A stretch of DNA of 64,000 nt from Rhizobium sp. WYJ-E13 (GCF_018987265.1 NZ_CP076854.1:1302001-1366000); one strand, 5' to 3'; numbered from the stretch's first letter, positions 1-9,291 are shown. The notes: a model not told the origin generated them from the sequence alone. Program-made: numbers and translations.

Positions 1-380
1 CTCATGCGCTTCAGGATCGTGCCGAACAGGCGGAAGGCATCAGGGTAGACATGCTTGACGGCGACGATACGGTCGCCCGGCTCCACGAAGCTCAGCACGG
101 CCGAAGAGATCGCCGCCATGCCGCTTGCAAAACCCAGCGCATCCTCGGCACCTTCGAGCTTTGCCAGCATCTCCTCGAACATGCGCACGGTCGGATTGAG
201 GCCGCGCGTATAGATCGGCCGTACCTTCTCGCCGCGATAGGAGGCGATCATGTCGTCATAATCTGAAAAAGTGAAAAGCGACGTCTGGAAGATCGGCGGA
301 ACGACCGCTTCGGCGAAGTTGCCTTCGTCATGGGCGGTGATCAGCGAAGCAAGGTCAAACGGTTCGAGGCCGTCAGTCAT
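1..380 (-). CDS. Cys/Met-metabolism PLP-dependent enzyme (partial, 3' end off window)
   Basis: Only the N-terminal 126 residues lie in the window; the gene continues past base 1. The visible part begins MTDGLEPFDL and contains PIFQTSLFTF, IYTRGLNPTV and LEGAEDALGFASGMAAI, which are hallmarks of the cystathionine gamma-synthase / methionine gamma-lyase / O-succinylhomoserine sulfhydrylase fold. The PLP lysine lies outside, so the exact reaction (transsulfuration, gamma-elimination or sulfhydrylation) cannot be decided. Its ATG overlaps the stop of the upstream GntR gene in an ATGA, so the two are translationally coupled and the regulator probably controls this enzyme. Confidence 0.85.
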   Translation of the reverse strand, partial: MTDGLEPFDLASLITAHDEGNFAEAVVPPIFQTSLFTFSDYDDMIASYRGEKVRPIYTRGLNPTVRMFEEMLAKLEGAEDALGFASGMAAISSAVLSFVEPGDRIVAVKHVYPDAFRLFGTILKRM

Positions 381-1099
381 CGGGACATTTCCTTGATGTC
401 TTCCTCGACCACGTCGAGGATTTTCAGTGTCTCACGCCGCGCCGCCTCGGTGTCCTGGGCGGCGATGGCATTGAAAAGGGTGCGGTGAAAGGGAAAGGAG
501 CGGCGAGCAAAGTCCTGCCTGTCGAAAGGGTGCTCCCAGAAACGTTCGAAGGTCTCGCGCATCTGTTCGAGCAGCTGGCGAAACAGCGGATTGTGCGTGG
601 CGTCATAGACGGCGAGGTGAAAGGCCAAGTCCTCCGGCCCGGACGTCCCCTTGGCGATATGGACCCGCTCCATCTCGTCGAGCTTCTCCTCGATGACCAT
701 GAGGTCCTTCGGCGTGCGCCGCCGTGCAGCGACCATGCCGGCCTCGCATTCGATGCCCCGGCGAACTTCCAGCGTCTGCAGCAACACGTCACGCAAATGC
801 GCGGTATCGAGCGACAGCGACATGTGGATCGTGTCCGGGGAAACCGGTTTCAACAGATAAGTTCCACTGCCTTTGCGCGTCTCGATGACGCCAAGCGCCT
901 GGAAATGCCGGATTGCCTCGCGAATGGTGGAACGCCCGACGGCAAGGGCGGCCATCAGTTCCCGCTCCGCCGGCAGGCGGTCACCCGCCTGAAGCCGGGC
1001 ATCCTCGACATAATGCGCCAGCGCATCCGTCACTTGACGGGCGCGGTCAATCGCCGGAAGCGGCCGGATTACCGGCCTGTCGCTACCATTTGCCTTCAT
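377..1099 (-). CDS. GntR/FadR-family transcriptional regulator (FCD domain)
   Basis: The protein has 240 residues. An N-terminal winged helix-turn-helix of GntR type (about residues 20-88, with LPAERELMAALAVGRSTIREAI and GVIETRKGSGTYL) is followed by an all-helical FCD ligand domain (about 100-225). That domain contains the typical ECEAGMVAARR helix and an FHLAVYDATHNPL segment with a likely metal-binding histidine. Such regulators usually bind small carboxylates or sugar acids and repress neighbouring genes. The stop codon overlaps the start of the downstream PLP-enzyme gene, so both are expressed from one message. A half-palindromic GntR-like site lies just upstream at 1139-1152. The ligand is unknown. 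Confidence 0.9.
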   Translation of the reverse strand: MKANGSDRPVIRPLPAIDRARQVTDALAHYVEDARLQAGDRLPAERELMAALAVGRSTIREAIRHFQALGVIETRKGSGTYLLKPVSPDTIHMSLSLDTAHLRDVLLQTLEVRRGIECEAGMVAARRRTPKDLMVIEEKLDEMERVHIAKGTSGPEDLAFHLAVYDATHNPLFRQLLEQMRETFERFWEHPFDRQDFARRSFPFHRTLFNAIAAQDTEAARRETLKILDVVEEDIKEMSR

Positions 1100-1138
1100 G
1101 GTTCCCCAAGCTCTTTTCTAAGGTAGCCGACTCTTAAA

Positions 1139-1152
1139 ATTGGTCTGACATC
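1139..1152 (-). promoter_or_regulatory. possible GntR/FCD operator upstream of the regulator gene
   Basis: The stretch ATTGGTCTGACATC sits 40-53 bases upstream of the GntR start. Its left half matches the ATTGGT-N3-ACCAAT form used by PdhR-like FCD regulators; the right half is degenerate. Autoregulation is inferred. The rest of 1100-1473 shows no gene that I can support. Confidence 0.3.
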
Positions 1153-1473
1153 CTAGCATTTCCGAAAGCTGAAGCAGCGTCAAGGCAGTATTTTGGGGTG
1201 CGGATCCTTGATGGCAAATGCGGACCTACTTTTACGTTCAGAGAGTCCCGCTCTCGCTGAAGAGGCTCAAAGCACTGTTTCCACTGGATTATTGGGATTG
1301 TCCCGTTGACCCTTCAGCTCGCCTAGCCCTGATGCTCCCTCGCCTCAAACGTTCGGCGCCGCCGAACAATAGAATTGGTTTCAGCCCACTAATTCGAACG
1401 GCTCGCCAGTAGTAAATCATTGTCATCGACCCCGACATCGAGGCCGTCTCAACAACGCAAAAGGAAATCAAAC

Positions 1474-2223
1474 ATGTCCAGACTTGCTAACAAGATCGCC
1501 CTCATCACCGGGGGCACCAGCGGCATCGGCCTTGAAACGGCTCGTCAGTTTGTCGCCGAGGGCGCGCGCGTCGCCGTGACGGGCAGCAGCGCTGCCAGTG
1601 TCGAAAAGGCGCGCAAGGAGCTTGGCGAAGACGTCATCGTCATTCAGTCCGACGCTGGCAACGTCGCCGGTCAGAAGGAGGTCGTCGACCAGGTCACGAA
1701 AGCCTTCGGCCAACTCGACATCCTGTTCGTCAACGCGGGCGTCGCTCAGTTCGGTCCCGTCGAGAGCTGGTCGGAAGCGGACTTCGACAAATCGTTCGCG
1801 ACAAACGTCAAGGGCCCCTATTTCCTCATCCAGGCTCTCCTGCCGATCTTCTCGAAGGGCGCCTCGATCGTGTTAAACACGTCGATCAACGCGCATATCG
1901 GCATGCCGAACTCGAGCGTCTATTCGCTGACGAAGGGCGCCCTCCTGACGCTGGCAAAGACGCTCTCGGGCGAGCTGGTCGGTCGCGGCATCCGCGTCAA
2001 CGCCGTCAGCCCCGGCCCGATCGCGACCCCGCTTTACGGAAAGCTCGGTATGTCGGAAGCCGACATGAAGGCGATGGCCGAAGGCGTCCAGAACCAAATT
2101 CCGGTCGGTCGGTTCGGTGACGTGTCGGAAGTGGCGAAGACGATCGTCTTCTTCGCATCTGACGAAGCGGCCTATATCGTCGGGAGCGAGCTCATAATCG
2201 ATGGCGGCATGAGCAATCTTTGA
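1474..2223 (+). CDS. SDR-family oxidoreductase
   Basis: This is a 249-residue classical short-chain dehydrogenase. It shows the Rossmann glycine motif GGTSGIG near residue 14, the NAG motif (NAGVAQF), and the catalytic YxxxK as YSLTKGAL. After the active site comes the conserved VSPGPIATPL segment. It is expected to be cytosolic and to use NAD(P)H on an alcohol or ketone that the sequence does not identify. The ATG at 1474 was chosen because AAGGAAAT lies 6-8 bases upstream and the SDR fold begins at once; an in-frame start at 1420 adds a non-conserved tail. A second SDR follows 28 bases downstream, so the two probably form an operon. Confidence 0.9.
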   Translation: MSRLANKIALITGGTSGIGLETARQFVAEGARVAVTGSSAASVEKARKELGEDVIVIQSDAGNVAGQKEVVDQVTKAFGQLDILFVNAGVAQFGPVESWSEADFDKSFATNVKGPYFLIQALLPIFSKGASIVLNTSINAHIGMPNSSVYSLTKGALLTLAKTLSGELVGRGIRVNAVSPGPIATPLYGKLGMSEADMKAMAEGVQNQIPVGRFGDVSEVAKTIVFFASDEAAYIVGSELIIDGGMSNL

Positions 2224-2251
2224 TCGACGTCCAACCTCACAGGAGCAGAAA

Positions 2252-3043
2252 GTGCAGATCGATCTCAAAGGAAAGACAGCCCTGGTGACAGGGTCCACGG
2301 AGGGCATCGGCTACGCGATCGCCCGGCAGCTCGCAAGAGCGGGCGCGGACGTCGTCGTGAACGGCAGATCCGAAGACAAGACGGCAAAGGCCGCCGCACG
2401 GTTGAGAAATGAGGGTGCCAAGGCCAGCGTCATCGCAGTCGCGGCCGATCTCGCCACCGCCGAAGGATGCAGCGCACTTGTAGCCAAGCTTGCCCATGTC
2501 GACATCCTCATCAACAACGCTGGCATCTTCCAGCCGAGTGACTTCTTCGACACCAGCGACGAAGTGTGGGACCGGCACTGGCAGGTGAACGTCATGTCGG
2601 CGATCAGGCTATCCCGCGCCTATCTGCCAGGCATGGAGAAGGCGAACTGGGGTCGCGTCATCTTCATCGCCTCGGAATCGGGCTTCAACATCCCTGTCGA
2701 GATGATCCACTACGGGGTCAGCAAGACGGCCGATATCGCCGTCGCTCGTGGACTCGCCAAGCGCATGGCAGGCACCGGCGTGACTGTGAACTCGGTTCTT
2801 CCCGGCCCTACTCTCTCGGAGGGCGTCGAGGCAATGCTTGCCGACGAGCAGCAGAAGACCGGAAAGTCGATTGAGGAAGTTGCCGCCGACTTCGTCAAGC
2901 AACACCGCAGCGGCTCGCTCATCCAACGTGCTGCCAGCGTCGACGAGATCGCGAACCTAGTGACCTATCTGGCATCCCCGCTCGCATCGGCCACGACTGG
3001 GGCTTCTATGCGGGTGGACGGCGGCCTCATCGACACGCTTTGA
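2252..3043 (+). CDS. SDR-family oxidoreductase
   Basis: This 263-residue short-chain dehydrogenase has GSTEGIG as cofactor motif, NNAGIF, and catalytic YGVSKTAD. An insertion after the active site (about residues 190-215) resembles the 3-oxoacyl-reductase-like group often annotated as FabG homologues. It starts with GTG at 2252, preceded by AGGAG at 2241-2245. It lies immediately after another SDR gene in the same direction, and the pair could act on successive intermediates. The substrate is unknown. Downstream is the candidate structured RNA at 3081-3257, so the gene is not directly part of the following arabinofuranosidase unit. Confidence 0.9.
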   Translation: MQIDLKGKTALVTGSTEGIGYAIARQLARAGADVVVNGRSEDKTAKAAARLRNEGAKASVIAVAADLATAEGCSALVAKLAHVDILINNAGIFQPSDFFDTSDEVWDRHWQVNVMSAIRLSRAYLPGMEKANWGRVIFIASESGFNIPVEMIHYGVSKTADIAVARGLAKRMAGTGVTVNSVLPGPTLSEGVEAMLADEQQKTGKSIEEVAADFVKQHRSGSLIQRAASVDEIANLVTYLASPLASATTGASMRVDGGLIDTL

Positions 3044-3080
3044 GAAGAGGCCGGCTTACGGCGCAAGGTCGAGCTCACAG

Positions 3081-3257
3081 CATTAGAAAACCCCCGTAGA
3101 AGATGGAGGCTTCCGCCCGTGCAACGGAGTGTGGCGGGCAAGACATACGGGTAGGATAGACTTCGAGACCGACCGCTAGCTCCGGGCGCCGTCGGCCAAG
3201 CAGTGCCAGCTAACACTCAATAGCCCGCTTTCGCGGCTCCGCTTCGCGGGCTTTTTC
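3081..3257 (+). ncRNA. candidate structured RNA (C4-antisense-RNA-like core) ending in a terminator
   Basis: No ORF explains this intergenic stretch, but nested pairings do. CCCGTA at 3093-3098 pairs with TACGGG at 3146-3151. Inside it, CCGCC at 3113-3117 pairs with GGCGG at 3133-3137. A second hairpin forms from a CCGAC and a GTCGG flanking about 3168-3196, and an intrinsic terminator closes the unit at 3222-3257. The unpaired core GTGCAACGGAGTGTGG resembles, from memory, the core of phage P1/P7 C4-type antisense RNAs. The family call is tentative; the structure itself is visible in the sequence. Confidence 0.4.
3222..3257 (+). terminator. intrinsic terminator
   Basis: AGCCCGC at 3222-3228 pairs perfectly with GCGGGCT at 3246-3252 and is followed by a T-rich run. 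It would end transcription from the SDR pair and/or the candidate RNA before the arabinofuranosidase gene. The remaining 3258-3506 holds no supported gene; a weak TTGACG (3425) / TACTAT (3450) pair may be the promoter of the next gene. Confidence 0.7.
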
Positions 3258-3506
3258 TACGCATCGCCGGCCGGTAATCTTGCAGGGCGACAATCGCGGG
3301 ATCCTGGGGACGGGAAATCGCCTTCGTATTGGGGAAAAGTAGTGCTCGATGAAGATGAGCAAAAACAATGGGTGGTACACGCGACATTTGTGCATTTTAG
3401 GGCCGAGCAAGTTGCGTTACCCTCTTGACGAACGCACATGCTCAGCGCTTACTATGCCACCGACGGATATAAACCAAATAAATTGATATGAATGGTGGGG
3501 AGGAAT

Positions 3507-5015
3507 ATGGAGGCTCGAGTCACAGCGCACGCGCGTTATACGGTAGCCGATATCGACAAGAGATTGTATGGGTCGTTCCTTGAACATCTCGGAAGGGCCG
3601 TCTACACGGGCATCTACGAGCCCGGGCATCCAACAGCCGACGAGTCTGGCATGCGCCAGGACGTCCTTGAATTGGTTCGCGCTCTTGATACGCCAGTCTG
3701 CCGCTATCCCGGCGGAAACTTTGTATCGGCTTACAATTGGGAAGACGGTATCGGCCCCAAAAGTGAGCGTCCGACACGGCTCGACCTGGCCTGGCGGACT
3801 TCCGAGTCCAATCAGGTAGGCATTCACGAATTTGCGGGTTGGGCGAAAGCTGCGGGTACCGAGATGATGCTTGCCGTCAATCTCGGATCCCGCGGGCTTG
3901 ATGACGCTCGCAACTTCGTCGAATACGTCAACCACCCAGGCGGCAGCTACTGGTCTGACCTTCGTCGCAAAAATGGACAGGCCGATCCATGGAACGTCAA
4001 GCTCTGGTGCCTCGGCAATGAGATGGACGGCCCCTGGCAGGTTGGGCACAAGACCGCAGTGGAATACGGCCACCTCGCAAACGAGACGGCCAAGGCGCTG
4101 CGTGCCTTCGACGATAGCTTGGAGCTCGTCGTTTGCGGCTCCTCACATTCCGACATGCCGACCTACCCCCAATGGGAGGCGACGGTTCTGGAAGAGACCT
4201 ACGATCGGGTCGACTACATCTCGCTGCATATGTATTTCGAGAACTACGAGAAGAAGACCTCGGAGTTTCTGGCCCTGCCAGAGAAACTCGATCGGTATAT
4301 CGGCACGGTCGGTGGCGTTATCGATTATGTGAAGGCGAAGAAGCGCTCCAAGAAGAATGTTCGCATCTCATTCGACGAATGGAACGTCTGGTATCACGAG
4401 CGTCGTAGCGATGCCAAGCGAATGAAGGAGTGGGACTGGCCGCATGCGCCCGTGCTGTTGGAAGACATCTATAATTTCGAGGATGTGCTTCAGGTCGGCT
4501 GCATACTCAATACCTTCATCCGCCGATCGGACGTCGTGCGGATCGCCTGTATAGCGCAGTTGGTCAATGTCATTGCGCCGATTATGACCGCACCGGGCGG
4601 CGCTGCCTGGCGCCAGACCATCTACTTTCCATTCCAGTTCGCGTCGAATTATGGACGCGGCACCGCCCTTCGGCTCGATGTGGATTGCGCCAGGTACGAC
4701 GCCGATATCGCCGCGGGTGTCTCCTACCTGGACATCGCCGGCGTTCATGACGGGGATGCGGGTACGCTGACCTTCTTTGCGATCAATCGCCACGGTGAGG
4801 AGGCCATGACGATCGATCTCTCTGTGGAGGGGTTCGGCAAAGCCCGCAACGTCGAGCATACGCTGATCAAGCACGATGATCTGGAGGCTCGCAACACCAA
4901 GGACGCGCCGGACACAGTTGCCCCGATGAAGGTCGAGGGCGCGACGATTTCCAGCAATGGCGTGCAAGTCACCGTGCCCCCATACTCTTATTCGATGATC
5001 AGGATCACGCTTTGA
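3507..5015 (+). CDS. alpha-L-arabinofuranosidase, GH51
   Basis: This 502-residue enzyme removes terminal alpha-L-arabinofuranosyl units from arabinan, arabinoxylan or arabinogalactan oligosaccharides. It is a GH51 TIM barrel with a C-terminal beta-sandwich. The signature GSFLEHLGRAVYTGIYEPGH is near the N-terminus. The acid/base Glu is E172 in CLGNEMDGP and the nucleophile Glu is E291 in SFDEWNVWY. It has no signal peptide, so it should act in the cytosol on imported oligosaccharides. The ATG at 3507 is preferred over the one at 3492 because GGGGAGGA lies just upstream. An ABC sugar importer follows in the same direction and should supply the substrate. Confidence 0.95.
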   Translation: MEARVTAHARYTVADIDKRLYGSFLEHLGRAVYTGIYEPGHPTADESGMRQDVLELVRALDTPVCRYPGGNFVSAYNWEDGIGPKSERPTRLDLAWRTSESNQVGIHEFAGWAKAAGTEMMLAVNLGSRGLDDARNFVEYVNHPGGSYWSDLRRKNGQADPWNVKLWCLGNEMDGPWQVGHKTAVEYGHLANETAKALRAFDDSLELVVCGSSHSDMPTYPQWEATVLEETYDRVDYISLHMYFENYEKKTSEFLALPEKLDRYIGTVGGVIDYVKAKKRSKKNVRISFDEWNVWYHERRSDAKRMKEWDWPHAPVLLEDIYNFEDVLQVGCILNTFIRRSDVVRIACIAQLVNVIAPIMTAPGGAAWRQTIYFPFQFASNYGRGTALRLDVDCARYDADIAAGVSYLDIAGVHDGDAGTLTFFAINRHGEEAMTIDLSVEGFGKARNVEHTLIKHDDLEARNTKDAPDTVAPMKVEGATISSNGVQVTVPPYSYSMIRITL

Positions 5016-5071
5016 CTTTGTTGTGAAACAAGTGAGCGGCGGGAGGCCGCGAGCAATAGGGAGGAAATATC

Positions 5072-6346
5072 ATGTTCAGAATGCTGAAACTCGCTAAGTG
5101 CATTGTGGTCGCAACTGCATTATGCGGGTCCGCTGCCCATGCACAGGAAACGGTCGCCTGGTGGGATTTTCTCAGCGGTGGCGACGGCGTGCGCATGAAA
5201 CAGATGATCGCCGATTTCAACAAGGCCCATGAGGGGAAAATCAAGATCGAGGCGACCACGCTGGAATGGGGCACGCCATTTTATTCCAAGGTTCAGACCG
5301 CAGCCTCGGTCGGCGAAGCGCCCGACATCATGACTTATCACGCCAGCCGGATTCCGCTGGCGGTGAAGCAGGGAATTCTCCAGGAAATAACTGCTGACGA
5401 CTGGTCCAAGATGGGCCTTGCGAAAGATGCCTATGCCGAAACCACGTGGGATGCCGTTACGATAGACGGCAAACAATATGCCGTTCCCTTCGACACCCAT
5501 CCGATCGTGCTCTACTACAATAAGGATATCCTGGCTAAAGCGGGTCTGCTGACCGAGGACGGCAAGCCCAAGGGGCTCGACAGCCGGGAAAATTTCGAGG
5601 CAACCCTGCAGGGGCTGAAGAAAGCCGGCGTAAAATTCCCGCTTGGGTCGGTCACCGCCGATGGCAACTTCATGTTCCGGACAATCTACTCCTTGATGGG
5701 TCAGCAGGACGGAGAACTTCTGACCGACGGCGAATTCCTCGCGGGTGACAACGCGCAGAAACTGCAAAACGCGCTTGCCCTCCTCCAGGGGTGGACCAAG
5801 GAAGACCTGCAATCGACATATACCGATTATCCCGCGACTGTCGCCCTTTTCACATCAGGCGAGGCCGCAATGATGATCAATGGGGTTTGGGAAGTGCCGA
5901 CCATGGTCGACCTTCACAAGCAGGGCAAACTCTTTGAATGGGGTGCCGTCGAGCTTCCTGTGCTTTTCAAACACGCCTCTACCTACGCAGATAGCCATAC
6001 CTTTGCCATTCCCGCCAACAAAGGAAAGGACATGACGGCGGACAAAAGAGCAGCCGTGCTGGAAGTCATTTCCTGGCTTTCGAAGAACTCGCTCTACTGG
6101 GCAAGTGCAGGCCACATCCCCGCCTATGGACCGGTCACCCAGAGTGCCGAATACAAAGCCATGCAGCCGAATGCTACCTATTCTCCTCTGACGGCCAACA
6201 TGATCTTCGATCCAAAGACGCCGCTCGCCGGCGTGGCCGGACCGATCTTCGATGTGATGTCCAACTACTTCGTTCCAACTCTCAACAATGAGATGGATCC
6301 GGCTAAAGCCGTCGAGGAGATCAAGACCGAACTCAACGACCTCTAG
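5072..6346 (+). CDS. ABC transporter extracellular sugar-binding protein (arabinoside module)
   Basis: This 424-residue periplasmic binding protein of the SBP family 1 (MalE/UgpB-like) type has a clear signal peptide: basic MFRMLKLAK, a hydrophobic stretch, and cleavage after AHA near residue 24. The mature protein starts at the WWDFLSGGDG region and has the family segments APDIMTYHAS, VPFDTHPIVLYYNKD and GEAAMMINGVWE. It lies 56 bases after the GH51 gene with GGGAGGAAAT as ribosome binding site, and before two permease genes. It most likely binds arabinofuranosyl oligosaccharides; that ligand is inferred from context only. Confidence 0.92.
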   Translation: MFRMLKLAKCIVVATALCGSAAHAQETVAWWDFLSGGDGVRMKQMIADFNKAHEGKIKIEATTLEWGTPFYSKVQTAASVGEAPDIMTYHASRIPLAVKQGILQEITADDWSKMGLAKDAYAETTWDAVTIDGKQYAVPFDTHPIVLYYNKDILAKAGLLTEDGKPKGLDSRENFEATLQGLKKAGVKFPLGSVTADGNFMFRTIYSLMGQQDGELLTDGEFLAGDNAQKLQNALALLQGWTKEDLQSTYTDYPATVALFTSGEAAMMINGVWEVPTMVDLHKQGKLFEWGAVELPVLFKHASTYADSHTFAIPANKGKDMTADKRAAVLEVISWLSKNSLYWASAGHIPAYGPVTQSAEYKAMQPNATYSPLTANMIFDPKTPLAGVAGPIFDVMSNYFVPTLNNEMDPAKAVEEIKTELNDL

Positions 6347-6356
6347 CTCCTTCTAC

Positions 6357-6387
6357 GACAGGTCGCGGCACGTTGCTCCGACCTGTC
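6357..6387 (+). other. perfect hairpin between binding-protein and permease genes
   Basis: GACAGGTCG (6357-6365) pairs with CGACCTGTC (6379-6387) around a 13-base loop, with no T-run after it. Hairpins at this position in ABC operons commonly protect the binding-protein message from 3' decay, allowing more binding protein than permease. That role is inferred. Confidence 0.6.
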
Positions 6388-6436
6388 AGCAGCCCTCACG
6401 ATCCCCTTATTGGAACGAAGGAAGCTTGCATCAATC

Positions 6437-7321
6437 ATGCTCAGGAATAAACGAAGCGAGGCTTTGATCGCCGCCGTACTGGTTGCGCCTTTTGTGGCGA
6501 TATACGGTCTGGTCTTTATCTACCCTTTGACCAGACTTTTCCTGACCAGTTTCACGGACGCTCCTCTGATCGGCAGCGGCGCGTATGTCGGTTTCGATAA
6601 CTATGCGCGCCTCTGGGGTGAACGGCGTTTCGACACTGCACTGTGGAACACAGCCTATTTTGTCTTGCTAACGGTTGTGCCTGGGACATTTACCGCCTTT
6701 GCCATAGCACTCGGCATCAATCGGCTAGCAGGCCGGATTCAGGCCTTCGTCCTGGCGCTGTTTTTTCTGCCTTATATCCTGCCGGTGTCGGTCGTCTACC
6801 TGATCTGGGACTGGACTTTGAACTTCCAGTTCGGAATCGCAATGTATCTCTTTGACATGGTAGGGATAAGCCGGGTCCCAGTTTTCAAGTCGACAGGCTG
6901 GTTTATGCCGGCCGTCGCCTTCATCACCATCTGGTGGACTGCCGGCTTCTCCATCCTTCTGTTTCTTGCCGGTCTTCGTTCAATCCCCGCCGAAATTTAT
7001 GAAGCAGCCGCTCTCGACAATGCCGGCCGCTGGGCGACGTTCCGGCAAGTTACATGGCCGCTCATGTGGCCGATCACGGCCTTGGTGCTCACCATACAGT
7101 TGATCCTGCAGCTAAAGATCTTCGACCAGGTCTACCTGTTTTCGACTGGTGGCCGCCCCAACGACAACCTTGTCCTGGTCTACTATGTCTTCCAACGCGC
7201 GTTCCAGTCCGACCAGGGAGGTCGTGCCGCTGCGGCTGCAGTCGTCCTTTTCGTGATCGTTATCGTCGTCTCGGTCATCAACTTCCAGCTCACACGCCTG
7301 TCGAAGGGAGGCGCGCGATGA
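6437..7321 (+). CDS. ABC sugar transporter permease (MalF/UgpA type)
   Basis: This 294-residue inner-membrane permease has about six membrane segments, beginning with LIAAVLVAPFVAIYGLVFIYPL. The cytoplasmic EAA loop that docks to the ATPase is visible as EIYEAAALDNAGRWATFRQVTWPLM (about residues 185-210). ATG 6437 is chosen over an upstream in-frame TTG at 6410, which has no ribosome binding site. The stop overlaps the start of the second permease in an ATGA. It forms the heterodimeric channel of the arabinoside importer with the next gene product. Confidence 0.92.
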   Translation: MLRNKRSEALIAAVLVAPFVAIYGLVFIYPLTRLFLTSFTDAPLIGSGAYVGFDNYARLWGERRFDTALWNTAYFVLLTVVPGTFTAFAIALGINRLAGRIQAFVLALFFLPYILPVSVVYLIWDWTLNFQFGIAMYLFDMVGISRVPVFKSTGWFMPAVAFITIWWTAGFSILLFLAGLRSIPAEIYEAAALDNAGRWATFRQVTWPLMWPITALVLTIQLILQLKIFDQVYLFSTGGRPNDNLVLVYYVFQRAFQSDQGGRAAAAAVVLFVIVIVVSVINFQLTRLSKGGAR

Positions 7322-8160
7322 CCTCAACAACTGTCCAGCGCCTAAATGTGGCTGGTTTTGCGATTACGCTGGCGACCGTCATCATCGCCGTGCTCTGGGC
7401 GTTCCCGCTCTATTGGGGCGTCGTCTCGTCGCTCAAACCGGAAGACGAAGTGGTAAGGCCCTACATCGAACTATGGCCAGACACCTTCACCCTCTCGCAT
7501 TATGTCTTCGCACTGACTCAGACCCAGATCGGGACCTGGTATCTGAACTCGATCGTGACGGCACTGGCGATCACCGTACTGACCGTCGCTTCATCGCTTC
7601 TTTGCGGCTATGCGATATCGCAACTCGAATTTCCGCTCCGCCGCCCACTCTGGTGGCTAATCCTGGCGAGTTTCATGGTCCCTATGCAAACCATGATCGT
7701 CAATCACTTTGAACTTGTGGCAAGCCTCGGGCTTCTCAACACATGGAGCGGCATTGTACTTCCGCAATTGATCCACCCTGTGATCATCATCGTCTACAAG
7801 CAGTTCTTCGATGGAGTGCCGAAGGATTTTCGCGAGGCAGCTGTCATGGACAATGCTTCTGAATGGCGCATTCTGACGCGGGTCTACATGCCAATGAACT
7901 GGGGTGTCACGGCGGCACTTGCGATCGTCACCTTTATCTGGTCTTGGAACGCCTTTCTCTGGCCCTTCCTTGCCGTGACGAAGACCGACATGATGACCAT
8001 CACCGTCGGCATTACGCAGGTCAACGATGCCTTCGGGGTCTATTATGCCCGGCAACTCTCTGCAGCCGTGCTGGCCGGCCTGCCGGTGGCAATCGCCTAT
8101 CTGGTGTTTCAGCGGCGCGTGACGGAAGCGATTACCCTGTCAGCCGGCATCAAGGGATGA
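7318..8160 (+). CDS. ABC sugar transporter permease (MalG/UgpE type)
   Basis: This 280-residue permease partner of the preceding gene has an N-terminal membrane segment (VAGFAITLATVIIAVLWAFPLYW). The EAA loop is DFREAAVMDNASEWRILTRVYMPM, and the protein ends with a short SAGIKG tail typical of MalG-like subunits. ATG 7318 overlaps the previous TGA by four bases, so expression is coupled. An in-frame extension back to 7054 is only the other frame of the upstream permease. The matching ATPase gene is encoded convergently, right after it. Confidence 0.92.
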   Translation: MTSTTVQRLNVAGFAITLATVIIAVLWAFPLYWGVVSSLKPEDEVVRPYIELWPDTFTLSHYVFALTQTQIGTWYLNSIVTALAITVLTVASSLLCGYAISQLEFPLRRPLWWLILASFMVPMQTMIVNHFELVASLGLLNTWSGIVLPQLIHPVIIIVYKQFFDGVPKDFREAAVMDNASEWRILTRVYMPMNWGVTAALAIVTFIWSWNAFLWPFLAVTKTDMMTITVGITQVNDAFGVYYARQLSAAVLAGLPVAIAYLVFQRRVTEAITLSAGIKG

Positions 8161-8214
8161 TATTGACCGTCAGCAAGAGCTGCCGCCGTTCCGTATAAGA
8201 AGAGATTTTGCTCC

Positions 8215-9291
8215 TCAGTGTACGTGATGCGCCTTTCCGTACTTGTCGAAGAGATGGACGGCAGTCATGTCGAATGAGATGAAGACGGTATCGCCCGGCT
8301 GAACATTGCAACGTCCTCCATCCTGCGCAATGACCTCGCTGCCATCCTTCAAGCTGCAATAGAGGAGCGTTCGATCGCCGAGCCGCTCCACGACACCAAC
8401 TTTCGCCTCACTGCCCCGTGCGCTGGCACCTTCGCCTTCAACGGCCCGTACGGCTTCCGGCCGGATTCCGAGTTCGTAGCGACCCGGGCCTGACGGTGGC
8501 GGCGAGATTTTCAATTCGGCTCCGTCTCCTAGCCGTAAAATCCCTTCGGGTAGCAGGTCCACAGGGAGAAAATTCATTGCAGGACTGCCGACAAACCCCG
8601 CGACAAATCTCGATGCTGGCCTGAGATAAACCTCCATCGGCGTGCCGATCTGTTCGATCCTGCAATCGTTGAGCACAACAATACGGTCGGCAAGCGTCAT
8701 AGCTTCAGTCTGGTCGTGCGTTACATAGATCATCGTCGACTTCATGCGCTGGTGAAGCTCGGCAAGTTCCACGCGGGTGCGTACGCGCAGCGCAGCGTCG
8801 AGGTTGGAGAGGGGCTCGTCCAAGAGAAAGGCTGTTGGGTCCTTGACGATTGCACGACCAATTGCGACGCGCTGGCGCTGGCCACCCGAAAGCTGGGCAG
8901 GCCTTCGCCCAAGTAGCGCATCCATCTCCAGCATCCGCGCCGCTTCGGCAACGCGCAGGTCGATATCCTTTTCTGGCATGCCTATGTTTCGCAAGCCGAA
9001 GGCCATGTTGTCCCGGACCGTCATGTGCGGGTAGAGCGCGTAGTTCTGAAAAACCATGGCCAGCCGGCGCTGACCTGGCGCCAACGTCTCGCTTCGCACA
9101 CCGTCGATGCTCAAGGCCCCGCTCGTAATCGTTTCAAGCCCAGCGATCATCCGCAGTAACGTTGACTTTCCCGAGCCAGAGGGCCCGAGAAAAACCATGA
9201 GTTCTCCGGAACGGATTGTCAGGGATATATCTTCGATGACTTTGACATTGCCGAAGCTCTTGGTGACATTTTCAAGCCTGATTTCTGCCAT
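8215..9291 (-). CDS. ABC transporter ATP-binding protein (MsmK/UgpC type)
   Basis: This 358-residue ATPase energises sugar uptake. It has Walker [10 protein letters not shown] (about residues 37-45), Q-loop [11 protein letters not shown], signature LSGGQRQRV, Walker [13 protein letters not shown] and H-loop THDQTEA. The C-terminal OB/TOBE domain (about 240-358) is characteristic of MalK/UgpC proteins. ATG 9291 is preceded by AGGAAC; an in-frame ATG eight codons upstream is less likely. It converges on the GH51/permease unit and diverges from the ArsR-type regulator, which completes the module as binding protein, two permeases and ATPase. Confidence 0.93.
   Translation of the reverse strand: MAEIRLENVTKSFGNVKVIEDISLTIRSGELMVFLGPSGSGKSTLLRMIAGLETITSGALSIDGVRSETLAPGQRRLAMVFQNYALYPHMTVRDNMAFGLRNIGMPEKDIDLRVAEAARMLEMDALLGRRPAQLSGGQRQRVAIGRAIVKDPTAFLLDEPLSNLDAALRVRTRVELAELHQRMKSTMIYVTHDQTEAMTLADRIVVLNDCRIEQIGTPMEVYLRPASRFVAGFVGSPAMNFLPVDLLPEGILRLGDGAELKISPPPSGPGRYELGIRPEAVRAVEGEGASARGSEAKVGVVERLGDRTLLYCSLKDGSEVIAQDGGRCNVQPGDTVFISFDMTAVHLFDKYGKAHHVH

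Noticed and set aside
1218..1412. Short plus-strand frame between the GntR and SDR genes
   Set aside because: No ribosome binding site, no family resemblance, and it ends before the SDR leader.
3222..3257. tRNA or rRNA fragment
   Set aside because: The GC-rich stem looked tRNA-like, but there is no cloverleaf or CCA-type end; it is a simple terminator.
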